Shown here: in pieces, positions 1 through 12,932 of the stretch
Position numbering within the stretch: position 1 is the first letter of the stretch
Layout of the letters: each line of letters starts with the position of its first letter
From: Phaseolus vulgaris
Lineage: Eukaryota > Streptophyta > Magnoliopsida > Fabales > Fabaceae
NCBI RefSeq assembly: GCF_000499845.2
Contig: NC_023749.2
Location: 5,365,030-5,429,029 of the forward strand
Length of the DNA stretch: 64,000 bases
Direction: 5' to 3'
Made by a program: the position numbers and the translations under genes
Notes under the pieces: generated by a model
Seen by the model: only the letters and a program-made list of their open reading frames with translations
Told to the model about the DNA's origin: nothing
Database searches by the model: none

Positions 1-1820
1 TTGTTTCTCTGGTCGTTCTCTACTTTCATTAATTATACTTTTCTACACTTTATTTTTATTGATTAAGGATGCATTTCGAAGCAACTTGAAAATGGGCCAT
101 TTCTTATGATGTGATTTTGTGTGAGGGTTTTGCGATTTGTGGACACGAACCCTTACGCATATTCTCTAGACCCTGCACTATTATGCTAAAACTGCGATTA
201 ATCATTATATTATTTGAAGTCAAAGCAATATGATGTGTTGTTAACGACATAAATTGGAACTGTGAGGTGGAAAAATTGATTTTTTTTTTCTACCTACACC
301 CAAGCAAATATCCCTTGCTACATTTCTTATACCGAGCGAATCTCTAGCCACTTTCATAGTTTCATAAACACATGATTTTGTGACAGAAATGTATGATCCA
401 CCCACTTTGGTCCCTCTGGGGGATGCTAATTTGTTTAAATTGATTGCTTCTTTTAACTTTTTTACTTGTACTATTTCTGCAACTTTTTGGCAATCTTTCA
501 AGCCTTTTGAGTTTGTAGAACTTGTATAGGGTTGTTACAAACAAAAACTTACTATGAAAAAGAACAATCATAATAAATGTGTACAGAATGAGACTATAGA
601 AAGGGTAGCCATTATCCCTATTCCAATTGGATCTCCTTTCCTCGTGCAGAAAGTGGGTCTCTACTTTATCCCTACACACTGAAAAGATTTTGGTTGTTTT
701 TGTTTGATGCATTGCAATTAACTTAGTGCTCACACCAGTTACGCAGCTAGCAATTTATCTTTCTATGGTTCTTCCAATCATCCAATGAGCTTTTGAGAAG
801 TGTTTAGGCTCCTACATGCTCCACCACTTTAACTACCACAAGTCCTCTCAGGATGGTTTTCCTTCAAGTTTTGATTTTAAAATAAGGAAAATGATTTAAC
901 TAATTAACCCTCATCGCTAAGATATTATCACAGGTACGTCAGCAGAATGTTATATTATAACCTCCAAATCAAAACAGGTAAAATTTGGGGTCTCCATGTC
1001 AACTTGTTTTGAAGGTTGTAATGTTAATTAGTTTATTATATAATTAAGGAAACTGCTATATTGTCCATATATGTATCAATGTTGTCCTTGCTGCTTTAAA
1101 AAGATGGTCCAAAAAGTCAATTATCTGTTGCACCATTTCTTTCTTCTTTTTCTAGCATGATTCACCTTTATGTGGAGGAATATGCATGACAAAATCAAAG
1201 AAGGCTAAAGTGAACACTTCCTTCATTTGCAATTTACTAATCTCCATCTTTTCGTTTACTATTAATGAAAGTCAGCATTTCTCTGCAAAAATAGTAACAC
1301 CTTGCCTCTCTATATCTGTTACTCAACCATTGCTGGTAATCCGCAGAGACTCACCTTGCCATCCTCGCTAGGAGTTTTTTCCAGTAGCTTTATAATCATA
1401 ATTTTTTATACCCTATGGTGAAATTTTGAAGTATTTTTACAAGTTTCAGTCTCTTTATCTGATATTTAATAACACTTGAAGTTTTTTCTTTTTCTTTTTC
1501 AATAGTGTATTATGCAAGAATGAAACTTAAGCTTAGTAGCTTGTGGCCAACTAATTGTCATTGGGTCCCTTGCTAGGACGTTTATAAACAACATAATTAA
1601 ATATATTATTCACGAATCTTTATTTCTATTTGGTTGGTGAAAGTAACAGCTAACATAGTATTGTCCTAAACTCAATTAAGATCAAACTCACTTCTATCAG
1701 ATCATCAAACGGCACTGATAAAATCTTCCCTCATCAGCTGATTAATTATCATTGATTCATGCTGATGTTAGCGTATATCCAGTGTTTTTTGTACGAGATG
1801 CTTTGAAGGGTGAATGCTTT

Positions 1821-1823
<3 letters not shown>

Positions 1824-1891
<68 letters not shown>

Positions 1892-1892
1892 G
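1824..1892. repeat. Compound (TA)n(GA)n microsatellite
   Basis: About 43 bases of alternating TA are followed directly by about 26 bases of alternating GA. It lies roughly 750 bp upstream of the MYB start codon. A frame crossing it encodes only dipeptide repeats, so it is not coding. Confidence 0.95.
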
Positions 1893-2413
1893 TGAAGAAA
1901 CTTACAAATTCTTCTTTTGTCGCTTTTGACGAATGTTCAAAAGCGTATAAAACATATATATGTTCGTACATATATTGAGTCTGTTTTACTTCTTTTTGTG
2001 TAATAATGAAACTTAGGCATGTGGATGTTATGCAGAAAAAAGAATTAAAAATAAAAGTTACATGCATTATTTCCCAGGATGTGCCGTCATATATAAACCT
2101 TTGTTTTATAATATCTTGAAGAACACGTGTGGGGGTAGAGAGGAAGAGATTATGTGAAGTGGAAGCAAATATATTGGCTTGGTTATAAAACAAAGTTGCT
2201 TGTATCTACATTTTTATTTATTCATTTATATATTTTGGGTGCGTATGTGTGTGTGGCACCCTATGGTTCACGTATGATGACTACCTTGTGAGTGAAGAAA
2301 AAATTAGAAAAGAAAAAAGACAAGGCCATGGAGTCAAAGACAAGAAGACACCCATCTTTCTCAATCTCTCATGTCCCTCTCCAAACCGTTTTCTACTAGA
2401 CTCATCAACCAAT

Positions 2414-2445
2414 TCTCTCTCTCTCTCCCTCTCTCTCTCTCTCTG
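2414..2445 (+). repeat. CT-rich dinucleotide tract in the MYB promoter
   Basis: A nearly uninterrupted pyrimidine CT run lies about 200 bp upstream of the MYB start codon and about 100 bp upstream of the TATA-like box. Such Y-patch/GA-type tracts are common in plant core promoters. Whether it acts on expression is not shown here. Confidence 0.7.
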
Positions 2446-2540
2446 ACTCTTCCCTATTTTGTAAGCAAACCCCACAACCATCACCATCATTATCATCATC
2501 ATTCCCACCCTATGAAGCTTCTTTGTTATCTTTCTCCCTC

Positions 2541-2547
2541 TATAAAT
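2541..2547 (+). promoter_or_regulatory. TATA box of the MYB gene
   Basis: TATAAAT lies 92 bp before the MYB ATG. With the usual spacing of 25-35 bp to the start site, this predicts a 5' UTR of about 60-70 nt. Inferred from sequence only. Confidence 0.6.
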
Positions 2548-2638
2548 GCTTCTCTTATCTTACATCACACCCCTTGGAGAGGAAATTGGTCATCAGTGGA
2601 ACACTGCTTCTGGGGTCTGGATCATATAGTAGTGTACA

Positions 2639-4603
2639 ATGAGAAAGCCCGAGGTGTCTGGAAAAAACAACTCCAACATTAATTACAAGCTTAGAAAGGG
2701 GTTGTGGTCACCTGAAGAAGATGACAAGCTCATGAACTACATGCTAAACAGTGGACAAGGTTGTTGGAGCGATGTAGCCAGAAATGCTGGCCTTCAAAGG
2801 TGTGGCAAAAGTTGTCGCCTTCGATGGATCAATTACTTGAGGCCTGATCTCAAACGAGGTGCATTCTCTCCACAAGAAGAGGAACTCATTGTCCATTTGC
2901 ATTCCCTTCTCGGAAACAGGTTCACCTACCCTTCCTTCTTTTGTACCATGTTCTCTCTCAAAAACTCATCCATTTTGCCATATTTAATTTGAACCGATCA
3001 AAGTATATATCATTAACATCACGAAGCAATAATAACTTTTATTGATTAACATATGCCATAATGCATTTTAAACTTGATTTTATTTGATCTTCAAGAACTC
3101 TGCCAGTACTTCTCTACATGTATTATGTATTTCTAAATCCAAACATACTTACACCAACGTGTATACATACACATATATCTCAAAATTTATCAAGCAAATC
3201 AAAGTTGTGTGTCTGACATGTTACACCCACTAGCTCCTTCTAACTTTAGCTATATTCTCTTTATTAGAAAGGTGGATAGAGGCATGATTAATGTTTGAAA
3301 ATTATGTACTTGGTGCCACTGGATGAGGTTAATTTAAGTGAAATACATAATTTGAGAACCCAATGCCATGTGCCATATATTTTTCCTATAAAAATTGTAT
3401 GTCTGTATCTAAAAGTATGCAAGAAAGTTCAGACATGCATATATACCATGCCCAACACTAACTATTTAAAACAGTAGTAATTATAAGAAACCTGGCATTT
3501 ACAATAAGACCGAAGAGATTTTAAAATGGTTCTGTTGAGTCATTGGTTGTGAAATCTAGTTCTCCTTGTCTAAGATATGGCACCAATATTCAAAGTTAAA
3601 AAATACTTGCACAAACCATGCATTATAAATATATAACAGACATACATATTTATAAGTCTAGGCGGCTCCTTGTAGAGGACAAAAAGACAAATGAAAACAA
3701 CATAGAAGCATTGCGATTGGTCTGTATTTGAACTTCGAGTTGAAGGCACTCCATAATTTGAATCACTTAATAAAAAACTATATATACATTAACCTCCATG
3801 AATTATAAACATGCACTGTTTTTATGGACACCCACCAAACTCAATTAGTTTGTGCTATGTACTAAGCTGACAAATATTCATTTGTGTTCCACTTTTAAAG
3901 ATGGTCTCAAATAGCGGCGCGCTTACCTGGGAGAACTGACAATGAAATTAAGAATTTTTGGAATTCAACAATAAAGAAAAGACTCAAGAACTTGTCATCC
4001 AACACCTCACCAAATGGAAGCGAGTCGTCATATGACCCTAACAAAGACCTTAACATGGCAGGGTTTACTACTTCTAATACCCATCAAGATCAACTAGCTG
4101 ATTTTATGCCTATGTTGAATTCATCATCTCCATCACCATCCATGCATGCCACAGTTCTCAATTCCATAATTGACAGGTTGCCTTTGCTAGATCATGGACA
4201 AAACATGCCAGTTTCTGGTGGATTCTTCAATGGCACAGAACCATATTTCTCATCGCAAAGTGGAGTTGATCACAAAGGTTTTTATTTGGAAAATGGAGGA
4301 GTATTTGGGAGTGTAAATATTGGGGCTGAAGGAGATATGTATGTTCCTCCTCTAGAGAGTGTAAGCACTACTTCTGACCATAACCTGAAAGTTGAGAGCA
4401 CATGCAACACAGATACTAACAATAGTTACTTCGATGATATAAACAGTGTCATCCTTAATAACTGCAGCAACAAGAGAACTGAAAATAGGGCTGGGGTGGA
4501 GAATTTATTTCAAGAAGAGTTAACCATGGGAGAGTGGGACTTGGAGGAGTTGATGAAAGATGTTTCATCCTTTCCCTTTCTTGATTTTTCAAATATCCAA
4601 TAA
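2639..4603 (+). CDS. MYB46: R2R3-MYB transcription factor, MYB46/MYB83 clade
   Basis: Two coding exons, 2639-2919 and 3901-4603, encode a 327-aa nuclear DNA-binding protein. The intron splits an Arg codon (AAC AG|gt ... ag|A TGG). R2 lies at about residues 20-70 ([38 protein letters not shown]) and R3 at about 73-123 ([32 protein letters not shown]). The frequent first R2R3 intron, inside the R2 repeat, is absent. The N-terminus MRKPEVSG and the acidic C-terminus ([15 protein letters not shown] then FPFLDF) fit the MYB46/MYB83 clade, known as master switches of secondary-wall synthesis acting below NAC factors. The neighbouring DiT1 gene matches the Arabidopsis MYB46 locus, which favours the MYB46 position. 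The clade call is strong; MYB46 versus MYB83 rests on synteny from memory. Confidence 0.93.
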
Positions 4604-6079
4604 GTGTTCTCTCTTTCCCTTTTTCAAAGTCTTCAAAGGATCCCATTGGCTGCTAGCTAGTCATAATTGGAATCAGCACCTCCATCTCTCTCTCTCTTTA
4701 TATATACATATGTCCATTCATATTAGATAAGCTTGGTGATCTCCTAAAAACCTTGTAATTTGTACCTTTGCCATTATATTCACTGATTAAAAAGGTACTT
4801 AGGTCGAAAATAAAAGTAAATCATGTATATCTGCAGGATTGGTGATCATGTGTAATTAAATTAGTCATGCAACTCGTCATCTTGATGGCATTGATGAGGT
4901 CACTTTTATCCGGGGATCCAAATGTAGTTATTTACAGCAATCTGTTATACTTGTGAATAGATTGTAAAACATTATTTTTCTGTTCAACTATTGAGTGGAT
5001 AATAATACTAAGATATTGTTTACTGAGAGCTGCTTGTTGGTGCTAACAATAGTTCTTAAGTGTCTGTTAATTTTTCATATATCATATGCTTATAAATTTT
5101 CATTCCATTGGAATTATGCGATTAAGATCACAATGCGGAATGATTCTGCTCTTAGAATTTTGCAAGCAAACCATATGTCAAGCACGATCGATGATGAATG
5201 AATGATGGTTAATGGGTGCTTAGTCCACCAGTTTTCATTTAGTTTGTGGGTTTTCATGATATCATAATAAGAAAGTTAGTGTGATCGAATAAGCTGTTGA
5301 ATTCAAATAGTAATTATAACTTGAGCTTTGGGTTTCAACTTTTGAAGATGGGTAAATGCAACTGTGATGAGAAACAATCAGTGGAAGGAGAATTTTGGCA
5401 TTGTGTATGGCATAGTGTGAATTTAAAGCAACTTAATTTGAAATGACAAGTTGGCTTACCGACGAGAGACGATGGAGAAGGAGAGTGCCTTACGATATCA
5501 TTTCTAATTGGAATATGAACGCCCCATGCCATAATTATCACGTGTGTTTCACAATTATTTTAACCTACAAACAATCAAAATCAATCATCATAACCAACAA
5601 AGCCTGGTACGGTAACAAACCTCATTGCTTCCAACATATCTTTTAACCTACAAATTAACGAAACTAAACTTTAGGTTATGCTAGCTCATGTGTCAATGAA
5701 TAAGAAAACTCTCTTGTCATTAGTGTAACATTGAACTTTTTACTTAAAAAGGATACTTTATACATTTCACATCATATAATGAATCCATTTACATATCTTT
5801 CATATAGAAAATAAATTTTAACATTATAGAGTGTAAATTATATAGTATTTATTTTACACAAAACCTAATAAATCCACAATAAATAACATTTATATTTAAT
5901 GAACTTTTCTTCTATGAGCAAAAAGAATAAATAAATAAAAATTACTTAAGAGGTGATATAACTCGTATACATGTCAACTACTCAACTCAAAGGACATATC
6001 CAATAACCTTATTCAAAACTACTAACTTACAACTAACAAAAGTACCTAAAAAATAATACCACCAAATCTACCTACTCAA

Positions 6080-6450
6080 ATTGAAAATTATCATAGACAT
6101 TAGAAGTAAACCAAGACCAAACTTTTAATTGAACCAAATAAAAGATCACACAATGATCAATCACTCCACCTTTAAAAATGTGTTATTCCTATGTCTCAAA
6201 ATCTCACAAATGATTGCAACCCAAACACTTTTCCAAGTGACATTTACATAGTCTCAAACATTGTAAAAATTAAAATGTAAAAAATGTGAACCAAAATCAA
6301 TATGATCTACCGATGTCACCCCAAGCTAAGCATAATACTAATTCCAAACCAACCAAGCTACTCTGCATTCAAAGAACAAGTGCTTAGTAGTCTCTTCTTC
6401 TTCCCGACACAAACAACAAGAAATACAATCAATTGTAACCCTCCTAACCA
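6080..6450 (-). mobile_element. Decayed non-LTR (LINE/L1-type) retrotransposon fragment, zf-RVT end
   Basis: Read on the - strand, 6345-6425 encodes a zf-RVT-like zinc-binding segment (CCLCREEEETTKHLFFEC, then RVAWLVW). After several stops and a frame change, the end of the same protein continues as VWVAIICEILRHRNNTF near 6165-6235. This module order (C-x2-C ... H-x4-C, then W-x-EIW-x-HRN) is typical of the C-terminus of plant LINE reverse transcriptases. Stops and frameshifts show it is dead, and upstream RT domains are missing. It was too broken to appear as one open frame. The outer limits are approximate. Confidence 0.75.
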
Positions 6451-6864
6451 GATTTTCATTAAATGCAATCGAATTGTATATTTAATGAACGAAAAACAAA
6501 TCTAAAAAACATAAGAGTGATGATAGTTAAAAGAGGATTTCAAAATATTTTTTATTCCGTAAAAAATAATATATTTATATATAAATAACACTTGTGGTGG
6601 TCCACCGATTACATCGCCCACCTAATTTTAAGTGAATTGTATGAGTGTTATATGCGATTTTGGTATACCATTCACATTTAGGTCTTAAGAAGTAAATTTT
6701 AGATCTAATTCAATTTTACAAAATCGACTTATGAGATTAGGTTTGTTCTCACTTATATATTATAAAATATTTGTATATCTATTCTAAAGGACGTGGCATC
6801 TCTAACATTCTGGCTATTATGTTTCTCCCCAACCATTGTACCACTACTCCTTTAATTATATACT

Positions 6865-6868
<4 letters not shown>

Positions 6869-6913
<45 letters not shown>
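6869..6913. repeat. (AT)n microsatellite
   Basis: About 45 bases of uninterrupted AT dinucleotide in a non-coding region. Confidence 0.95.
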
Positions 6914-6915
<2 letters not shown>

Positions 6916-7939
6916 GAGGAGAATTATATAATAGATTTGGAGAAAAAAATCCAATTATATAATAAATAAATCAAAATGTTGCAATCGTGTTTGTGAAAGA
7001 GATTGAAAGTAAAGTTTTTGGTGAGTGTGACAATAAAAAACCAATAAAAAAATGGTAAGAAGCGAAAAATAAGAGAAATAATTAATACATAAAAATGGAA
7101 AAATGTGTAATATATTTACACCTGTCAATTTATTGCCAACAATAATAATTGAAAATCAATCAATTTATTCCTACAATAACAAGTGAAAATCAAGCAATAT
7201 ATAGTTTCTTTTTTTATCGGCAACCAATATATAATATGTAGAACCAATATATCATATGATCTAATATTTATAGAAATAATGTCATTAGAACTTTTATTAT
7301 TATAATAATTACGTAAAGACTATTATAGTTTAATTATATAATATAAATTTTTTATATATACTTAATTACTTGTTAAGGTGGTATAATTTTGTGAAATTTT
7401 GATCAAAATATCACACTTTTATTTCTTTCAATACGATATTCAAATATTTATCTAAATAACATATTATGCAAAATAATTATCCAAATAACACGTTTATTAT
7501 AACAGTTCAGAATTCTATTCCATTTCGAAGTTGATTTTAATTTTTATTTAAAAATAAAGAAAATAATTGGTACTTTTAAGAAACAATTGTTTAAAAATTT
7601 TGTTTAGAAAATAATTTATTAAAACAATTATTTATAAAAATCATGATGTAGAATATAATAATTTAGAAAATAACTATTTACAAAAATATATTTTAAAATA
7701 TATATTGTTTTATAATTTTATTCAAAATATTTATTTTAAAATAATATATTTATTTTAAAATTTGAAATTATATATCTTTTATTTTTAAATAAAAAAATTC
7801 AGTATGAAATCAAACTCTAAATTGTTACAGTAAAACATGTTATTTAAGTTATGATTTAAAGTAATATACTATTTTAGTAAATATTTGACAAAATATTCTA
7901 ATTGTGCTTTTTTAATTTATAATTTTATCCCATAAGCAA

Positions 7940-8061
7940 CACTGCAAATAATTCTAATGCTACATCTTACCAATTTTTCTAAGCATTAGCATTAGAAAAA
8001 TTTCTAAATTTGCAGTGACGTTTTTTTTTAGTGTAATTATTGCATTAGAATTATGTTAGTG
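7940..8061. repeat. MITE-like inverted repeat
   Basis: The left end CACTGCAAATAATTCTAATG (7940-7959) has imperfect inverted partners at 7988-8017 (ending TTTGCAGTG) and at 8042-8061 (GCATTAGAATTATGTTAGTG). Two alternative right ends suggest nested or duplicated terminal repeats. The length of about 80-120 bp and lack of coding capacity fit a small non-autonomous element. The superfamily is not assigned. Confidence 0.5.
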
Positions 8062-8611
8062 TCGATGTGACGCCTCCGGACACATTCAGAGAATGGCCTC
8101 AATGTATAATGTACCATTCGTCATTACCTTTTTCATTTAATTGCTACATATTAAGCTTAGGTAACGTCACATTCTTTTCAAAACTTTACTCAATTATATT
8201 AGCACAAAGTAATCACAATTTTTACCTTTTTCCGCTGACTTTCAAGCCCAACTTTCTCTATTAACTAAAAGATGAAAAACATGCTAAATTATTTTCATAA
8301 GACCATGAAAACAGAAGTAAAAACCATTTAATAATAAGTGTTATTTACTATGCAACAATAGTATTAAAAAAATTGCTGTATAGTTTTAATGTAGTATATA
8401 AAACATTTGTGTCAATATTCTTAAAACCGTAATGACCCTATGCAATTATTGCATAAAAAACTTGAACAAGAATTTTTTATGCCATAGAATTGTTTCGACA
8501 AACAAACATTTCCACGAAAAAAAATATAATGTTTTCACAATTTTTATTGAAATCTTACATCATATGTATTTGAGTAGGTGATGAAAATAGAGAGAGGTAT
8601 AATAATTTTTT

Positions 8612-8619
8612 AAAAAAAA
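8612..8619 (-). terminator. RNA polymerase III terminator of tRNA-Ser
   Basis: A run of eight T residues on the - strand starts 14 nt beyond the tRNA discriminator base. Runs of four or more T are the standard Pol III stop signal. Confidence 0.8.
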
Positions 8620-8632
8620 CGTAAAATTGGAT

Positions 8633-8714
8633 CGTCGCCTGAGAGATTCGAACTCTCGCGGGGAAACCCCATGTACTTAGCAGGCACACGCCTTAACCAC
8701 TCGGCCAAAGCGAC
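8633..8714 (-). tRNA. tRNA-Ser (anticodon GCU)
   Basis: Read on the - strand, this 82-nt gene begins GTCGCTTTGGCCGAGTGGTT and ends with AGGCGAC plus discriminator G. The acceptor stem pairs GTCGCTT with AGGCGAC, with one G-U pair. The D-arm segment GGCCGAGTGGTTAAGGC and the T-loop GTTCGAATC are present. The anticodon loop CTGCTAA gives GCU, decoding AGC/AGU serine codons. A long variable arm (GTACATGGGGTTTCCCC) is the class II hallmark of tRNA-Ser. There is no intron, and CCA is not encoded, as expected for a nuclear plant tRNA. It looks functional: an internal A box and B box are intact and a Pol III T-run follows. Confidence 0.96.
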
Positions 8715-11700
8715 TTCGTTGAAGGCTTTTTCCATTTACTAGACTATAATAATATTTTATTACTTTCAAAATCTAAAATCTGAAAGAAGTTTCAAAAGTG
8801 GCTTTAGAACTTCAAGAATGTCAAAGGAAGACTGAGCCATTTTTTTTAAGTTTACATTATGAAGGATGTAAGTAGGTAGATTCCATTCCTCATAGAATTA
8901 ATAAAACTAGAGAAGAAGAAAATGAATAAATGAAAAACCAGAGTACAAAAAAAAAAAATACACTTGAAGTTCATTTTGCGTTGCATGTACCATTTAGAAA
9001 GCATCCATAATACTATTGAAAATAGGGTTCATTAATATAAAATGCTTATAATAAAGTGGAAAAATACTATTGAACATGCTCGAAGATTCAGCCAAAGAAT
9101 TACAACACCAGCTTAAGCAATAAACAGTTTTATGTATGCAGACCGAATTTCAAATCATTAAGGTTTTTTTGTTGTCATTTAAAAGGATGTTCTGTGACTG
9201 GCTTATTGGAGTGGTGACCACATGCTAGTTAGTGCTCATTGCTTTTTTTTTTTATGATGTATCGTGTTCAGAAACTATATATGACAAAGTTATTTATTTT
9301 ATTTAAGGATATACAAGAGTAATACGAAATAAATAATATGTGAGAACATGACATGATGAGACCTGTTTGGATTTTTATCTTCTAATTTTTTCTAGAAGAG
9401 ATAAAAGAAATTTGTTGTCTACAAGGGGTGGTGAGATGAATGAAGTATGGGAAATTAATTTATTATAAGAAATATTACAGAGAAAAAAAATGAAACCATA
9501 GATATAATAATTAGACAATTTTAAATTGTTAATGTAGCCAAATTTAAAGGTATGGTTTTATGCCTATCGTATTGAACACATAAAACAGAAAATCATTTGT
9601 ATCAAGAGAAAGCCTCTAGGACCTAGGCCCAATAACTTTCCGCAGATACGATGTATAGACAGAAGCCCAGAAAATTAAAATAACACACACTATATGATGA
9701 TAATATACATTAGAAAGGAAAAAAAAATCTAATGTTTTAAAATCTGTCTTTTAAATTTATTAATTTTCTTTCTTTCAAAGGTTTGAATTCTTTTGAATTA
9801 TGTTGTATATTCTTTTTGTGAATTTTTCGTCGAAAGTTATAAATGATGAAAATTTTCGACTTTCTCGTCGATATAAAAAGTTAATCATTCACATGATGAT
9901 GGAGATATTAATCTAAAGGAAAAAGATACGTTTAGAATGTTTAAAAAAATGAACTATTAAATTGGTATTTAATTAAAATATAAACTATTTTTTTATAAAA
10001 TTAAAAAAAAAATTAAAATAGATTTATTGAAAAAATGGTTATCAAAGTATCTTAATTCTAACATAAATGATAAGGAATTGATGTGATAAGATGTCAATAG
10101 AGAACAAAACGTATAATAATGTAAAAATATGAAGATAAAATATAAATTATGAAAATATAAGAATAAATTATTTAAGATTGTGAAAATATAGAAACTAGAT
10201 GTACAATAAATAAAATGGAAGCAAGAAAAATGTAAATGATGAAAATGATAAAAACAATGTTGACATTTCATGCATTTAGAATTCTCTTAATAATCTCAAA
10301 CTGTAAATGTTACCTTCACACCTACAAAATCATGTAATTGTCAATCTATATCCCTTAGATCTTTATCTTGAAATTAAATTTTTATTTTTTGTAAAAAATT
10401 ATTAACATTTAAAATAAACTATATCACAGTCTTGTAATTAATGTATTAAAAATATTTCATTATAAAATTTAATTGCGTAAAATAAATGCAAATAGTATAA
10501 TAAATAATACTTGCACTATTAATAGTATACTAAGATAAAATTAGGAGTATTGGCACAGAAATATTTAAAAAAAAAAAGGCTATTTCAACCTCTGGAAGAA
10601 CAGTTTTCTTAAACACTAGTCATACACTTCGTGAATAATGATAAGAAATTATTATGCTTGCTTACATAACACATAATAATTGATTATGCAAGCAAATGAA
10701 ACACTTCAAATAATCTATCAGATCAATTATTTTATTCTTCTTCACTTTATATCATAATTATAGCATCAGACAATTATATGGGATAACATAGATATTGATT
10801 TTAAAATGCAGATATTTTAAGTTTAGCAGATTTAATGGCTGACATTGCATTAAACATTACTAAAAATTGGAGCTATATTAACAAATAATATTAGAGTGTT
10901 AATATATTTATTTATTGATTTAACATTTACAGCTTAATTATATAACTTATGGTGAAATGAAAAAATAAAGTTGGAATTCCTTATTTTTATTAATATTTAA
11001 TTTAACAAAAGTTTAATATTTTTGAAAATTTGTCAATTTTTTTTTAAATATTTTTATTTAATAAATTAATTACTTCATAATTAATTAAATTTTAAATTTA
11101 ATTTATACTCTTCCTTTTTTAAATATAAATAAGGTGATTTTGTAATTAATTGTATAATACAATTTTTTTTTTCTTTTTTCATCAATTAAAATATTTTTCT
11201 TTCCTTTCTTTTGTTTTCCACCTCAACCCCAATTCAAAATTAGTGTTAGTCCTTTAAAAAAGTTTCAACCACACTCAATATTATCTGTTACATTTGAAAG
11301 AGACAAAGAAAAAATGAAATGATTGTCCCATGAATGGCAAGTTTAATCAACATAGGCCAACTATGTTGTTGTACTTTTTTCGCACATTCCATGTGCATTG
11401 TGTCTTCGTTACTTGTATCTATCGTGTTGGGATTGAGTGAAAAAAAAAGAGAAATAAATAAAAATTTACAAATAATGGAATAAATATGATTAATTGAAAA
11501 ATTATAAATTAATATATTTATAAATCATTAAGGATTCTATTAGATGAAATTGGATTTATTGTTAGATTAAAATCTTCTCTCCATTACCATTAATGTATTT
11601 TTCGTAGAAATAAACTACGTAGAAAAAAAGAATAAGTAAGTATAATATAAAATGCGTACGTTTGTGGAAAGAAAAATAAGCAATTAATTTATGGAAGAGG

Positions 11701-12540
11701 TTAAGTTGATTTATTTAATTAGAAAAATAAATTTTAGTATGTAACTAAAAAATCCAATCTAAATAGGTCACGTGTAACATACCCATTTCATCCTTACGTT
11801 TTAATGATGTTATTAAGAAGATATTAAAGAAATAAAAAAAATTCTCAGTCAATAGTAATTGGACTTAGTAAAATTTGTATTTTATTTAACAAATATGGTC
11901 TAATATTTTTAATAAGTTTGTCACAATTGGGTTTTACAAAAAAATAAAGATTAATGTTATTAGAAAAGAGTATTATATAATAATTATAAAATCATCATTT
12001 CATTTTATTTCTTATTAAAAATGTTCTATTTCTTTAAAATTATTAAAACAGAACCATCTAATGAATAAACTGACCTTTAAATTGAGGAATAAAAAAATAA
12101 GAAAAAAAACACTGACAACGATATATTTAACACCACATCATTTCTAATGCATATCACTGTCTTTCTATTTTTTTTTTATATTTATCACATTGTCTTCTCT
12201 TCAAGCCATCGATCACAAACTGTATATACTAATTCCTCATTTTTAAAATAAAATAAAATTGTACTTTTAGTAAATTTTCAATTTTAATGTTTACATTTTC
12301 AAATTGAAGAATTTATTTTATTTTAGAAAACATATAAAAGATAATTTAAATTCATATTATTTATAAAAAATAATTTATTTGAAAGCAGATACAGAAAAAG
12401 CTAAATCTAACTGAAAGTACAAAAAAAGAAAAGGGCTACTCAGGTTATTCGAAAGATGGGTTTTTTGTTTCCAAAGAAGTTTGTGGCCTTTTGGACGATC
12501 CAAAGGCCCAAAACATGATATCTTATTTTTGGATGCATGC
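8715..12540. other. AT-rich intergenic stretch between tRNA-Ser and DiT1
   Basis: I see no gene, RNA or clearly delimited element here. The sequence is very AT-rich with many short A/T runs. The one longer open frame (9993-10271, - strand) has a composition driven by base bias and no recognisable domain. Confidence 0.55.
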
Positions 12541-12554
12541 CATGTCTCCATCGT

Positions 12555-12738
12555 TACGTGTTCACCCATTCCACCTCACCAAAAGAGACAATCTGACGTG
12601 GCAACACACCCATTCACCTGTCGCCACGTGTGTATCTGGCCCCGTTGGATTCTCCACACACAGAGAAGAAAACAAGATCTGATCTCATTATTTTGCCTCT
12701 CTCTTTCGTGTGGCGGAGACATCGACATCTCAGACGTC
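12555..12738 (+). promoter_or_regulatory. Cluster of ACGT-core motifs upstream of DiT1
   Basis: Within 185 bp there are four ACGT cores: TACGTG at 12555-12560, TGACGTGGC at 12594-12602, a G-box CACGTG inside GCCACGTGT at 12623-12631, and GACGTC at 12733-12738. They lie about 200-380 bp before the DiT1 ATG. G-box and C-box elements are classic bZIP/bHLH targets in light- and nitrogen-responsive plant promoters, which would suit a photorespiratory ammonia-assimilation gene. Function is inferred. Confidence 0.5.
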
Positions 12739-12932
12739 AATCACAAAGCTAAAACCTACCCAAACCACCAATTTCTCACCAGCAAACAAAGCCGCATATT
12801 CCACTTCCAATCTCCACCGTCCGTTTCAAATCTAACGACCCATGATCAAACCCCTCACATCACATCACATCACATGCTGCCACTCTATTAAGCTCCAACA
12901 CTGCCACCTCACCAGATCCCACTCCCACCACC

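Larger units (their letters stand above)
1..2540. other. Intergenic sequence upstream of the MYB gene
   Basis: No gene is supported here. Short open frames on the - strand between 241 and 733 show no domain I recognise and overlap one another in different frames. The stretch contains a compound microsatellite at 1824-1892 and, close to the MYB gene, a run of CT dinucleotides. It presumably includes the MYB promoter. Confidence 0.5.
4604..8632. other. AT-rich intergenic stretch with LINE remnant, microsatellite and inverted repeat
   Basis: No intact gene is seen. The stretch holds the MYB 3' flank, a decayed LINE fragment on the - strand, an (AT)n microsatellite, a fragment resembling a dispersed legume repeat near 6690-6780, and an inverted-repeat element at 7940-8061. 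These are listed separately where they can be delimited. Confidence 0.6.

Noticed and set aside
241..733. Overlapping - strand open frames (86 and 123 codons)
   Set aside because: Different frames of the same stretch, with no domain, no splice context and no similarity I can name. Left as intergenic.
1768..2193. 141-codon - strand frame upstream of the MYB gene
   Set aside because: Its length comes from reading through the (TA)n(GA)n microsatellite, which yields Leu-Ser and Tyr-Ile dipeptide runs.
9993..10271. 92-codon - strand frame
   Set aside because: Phe/Tyr/Ile/Leu-rich composition from AT bias; no recognisable motif.
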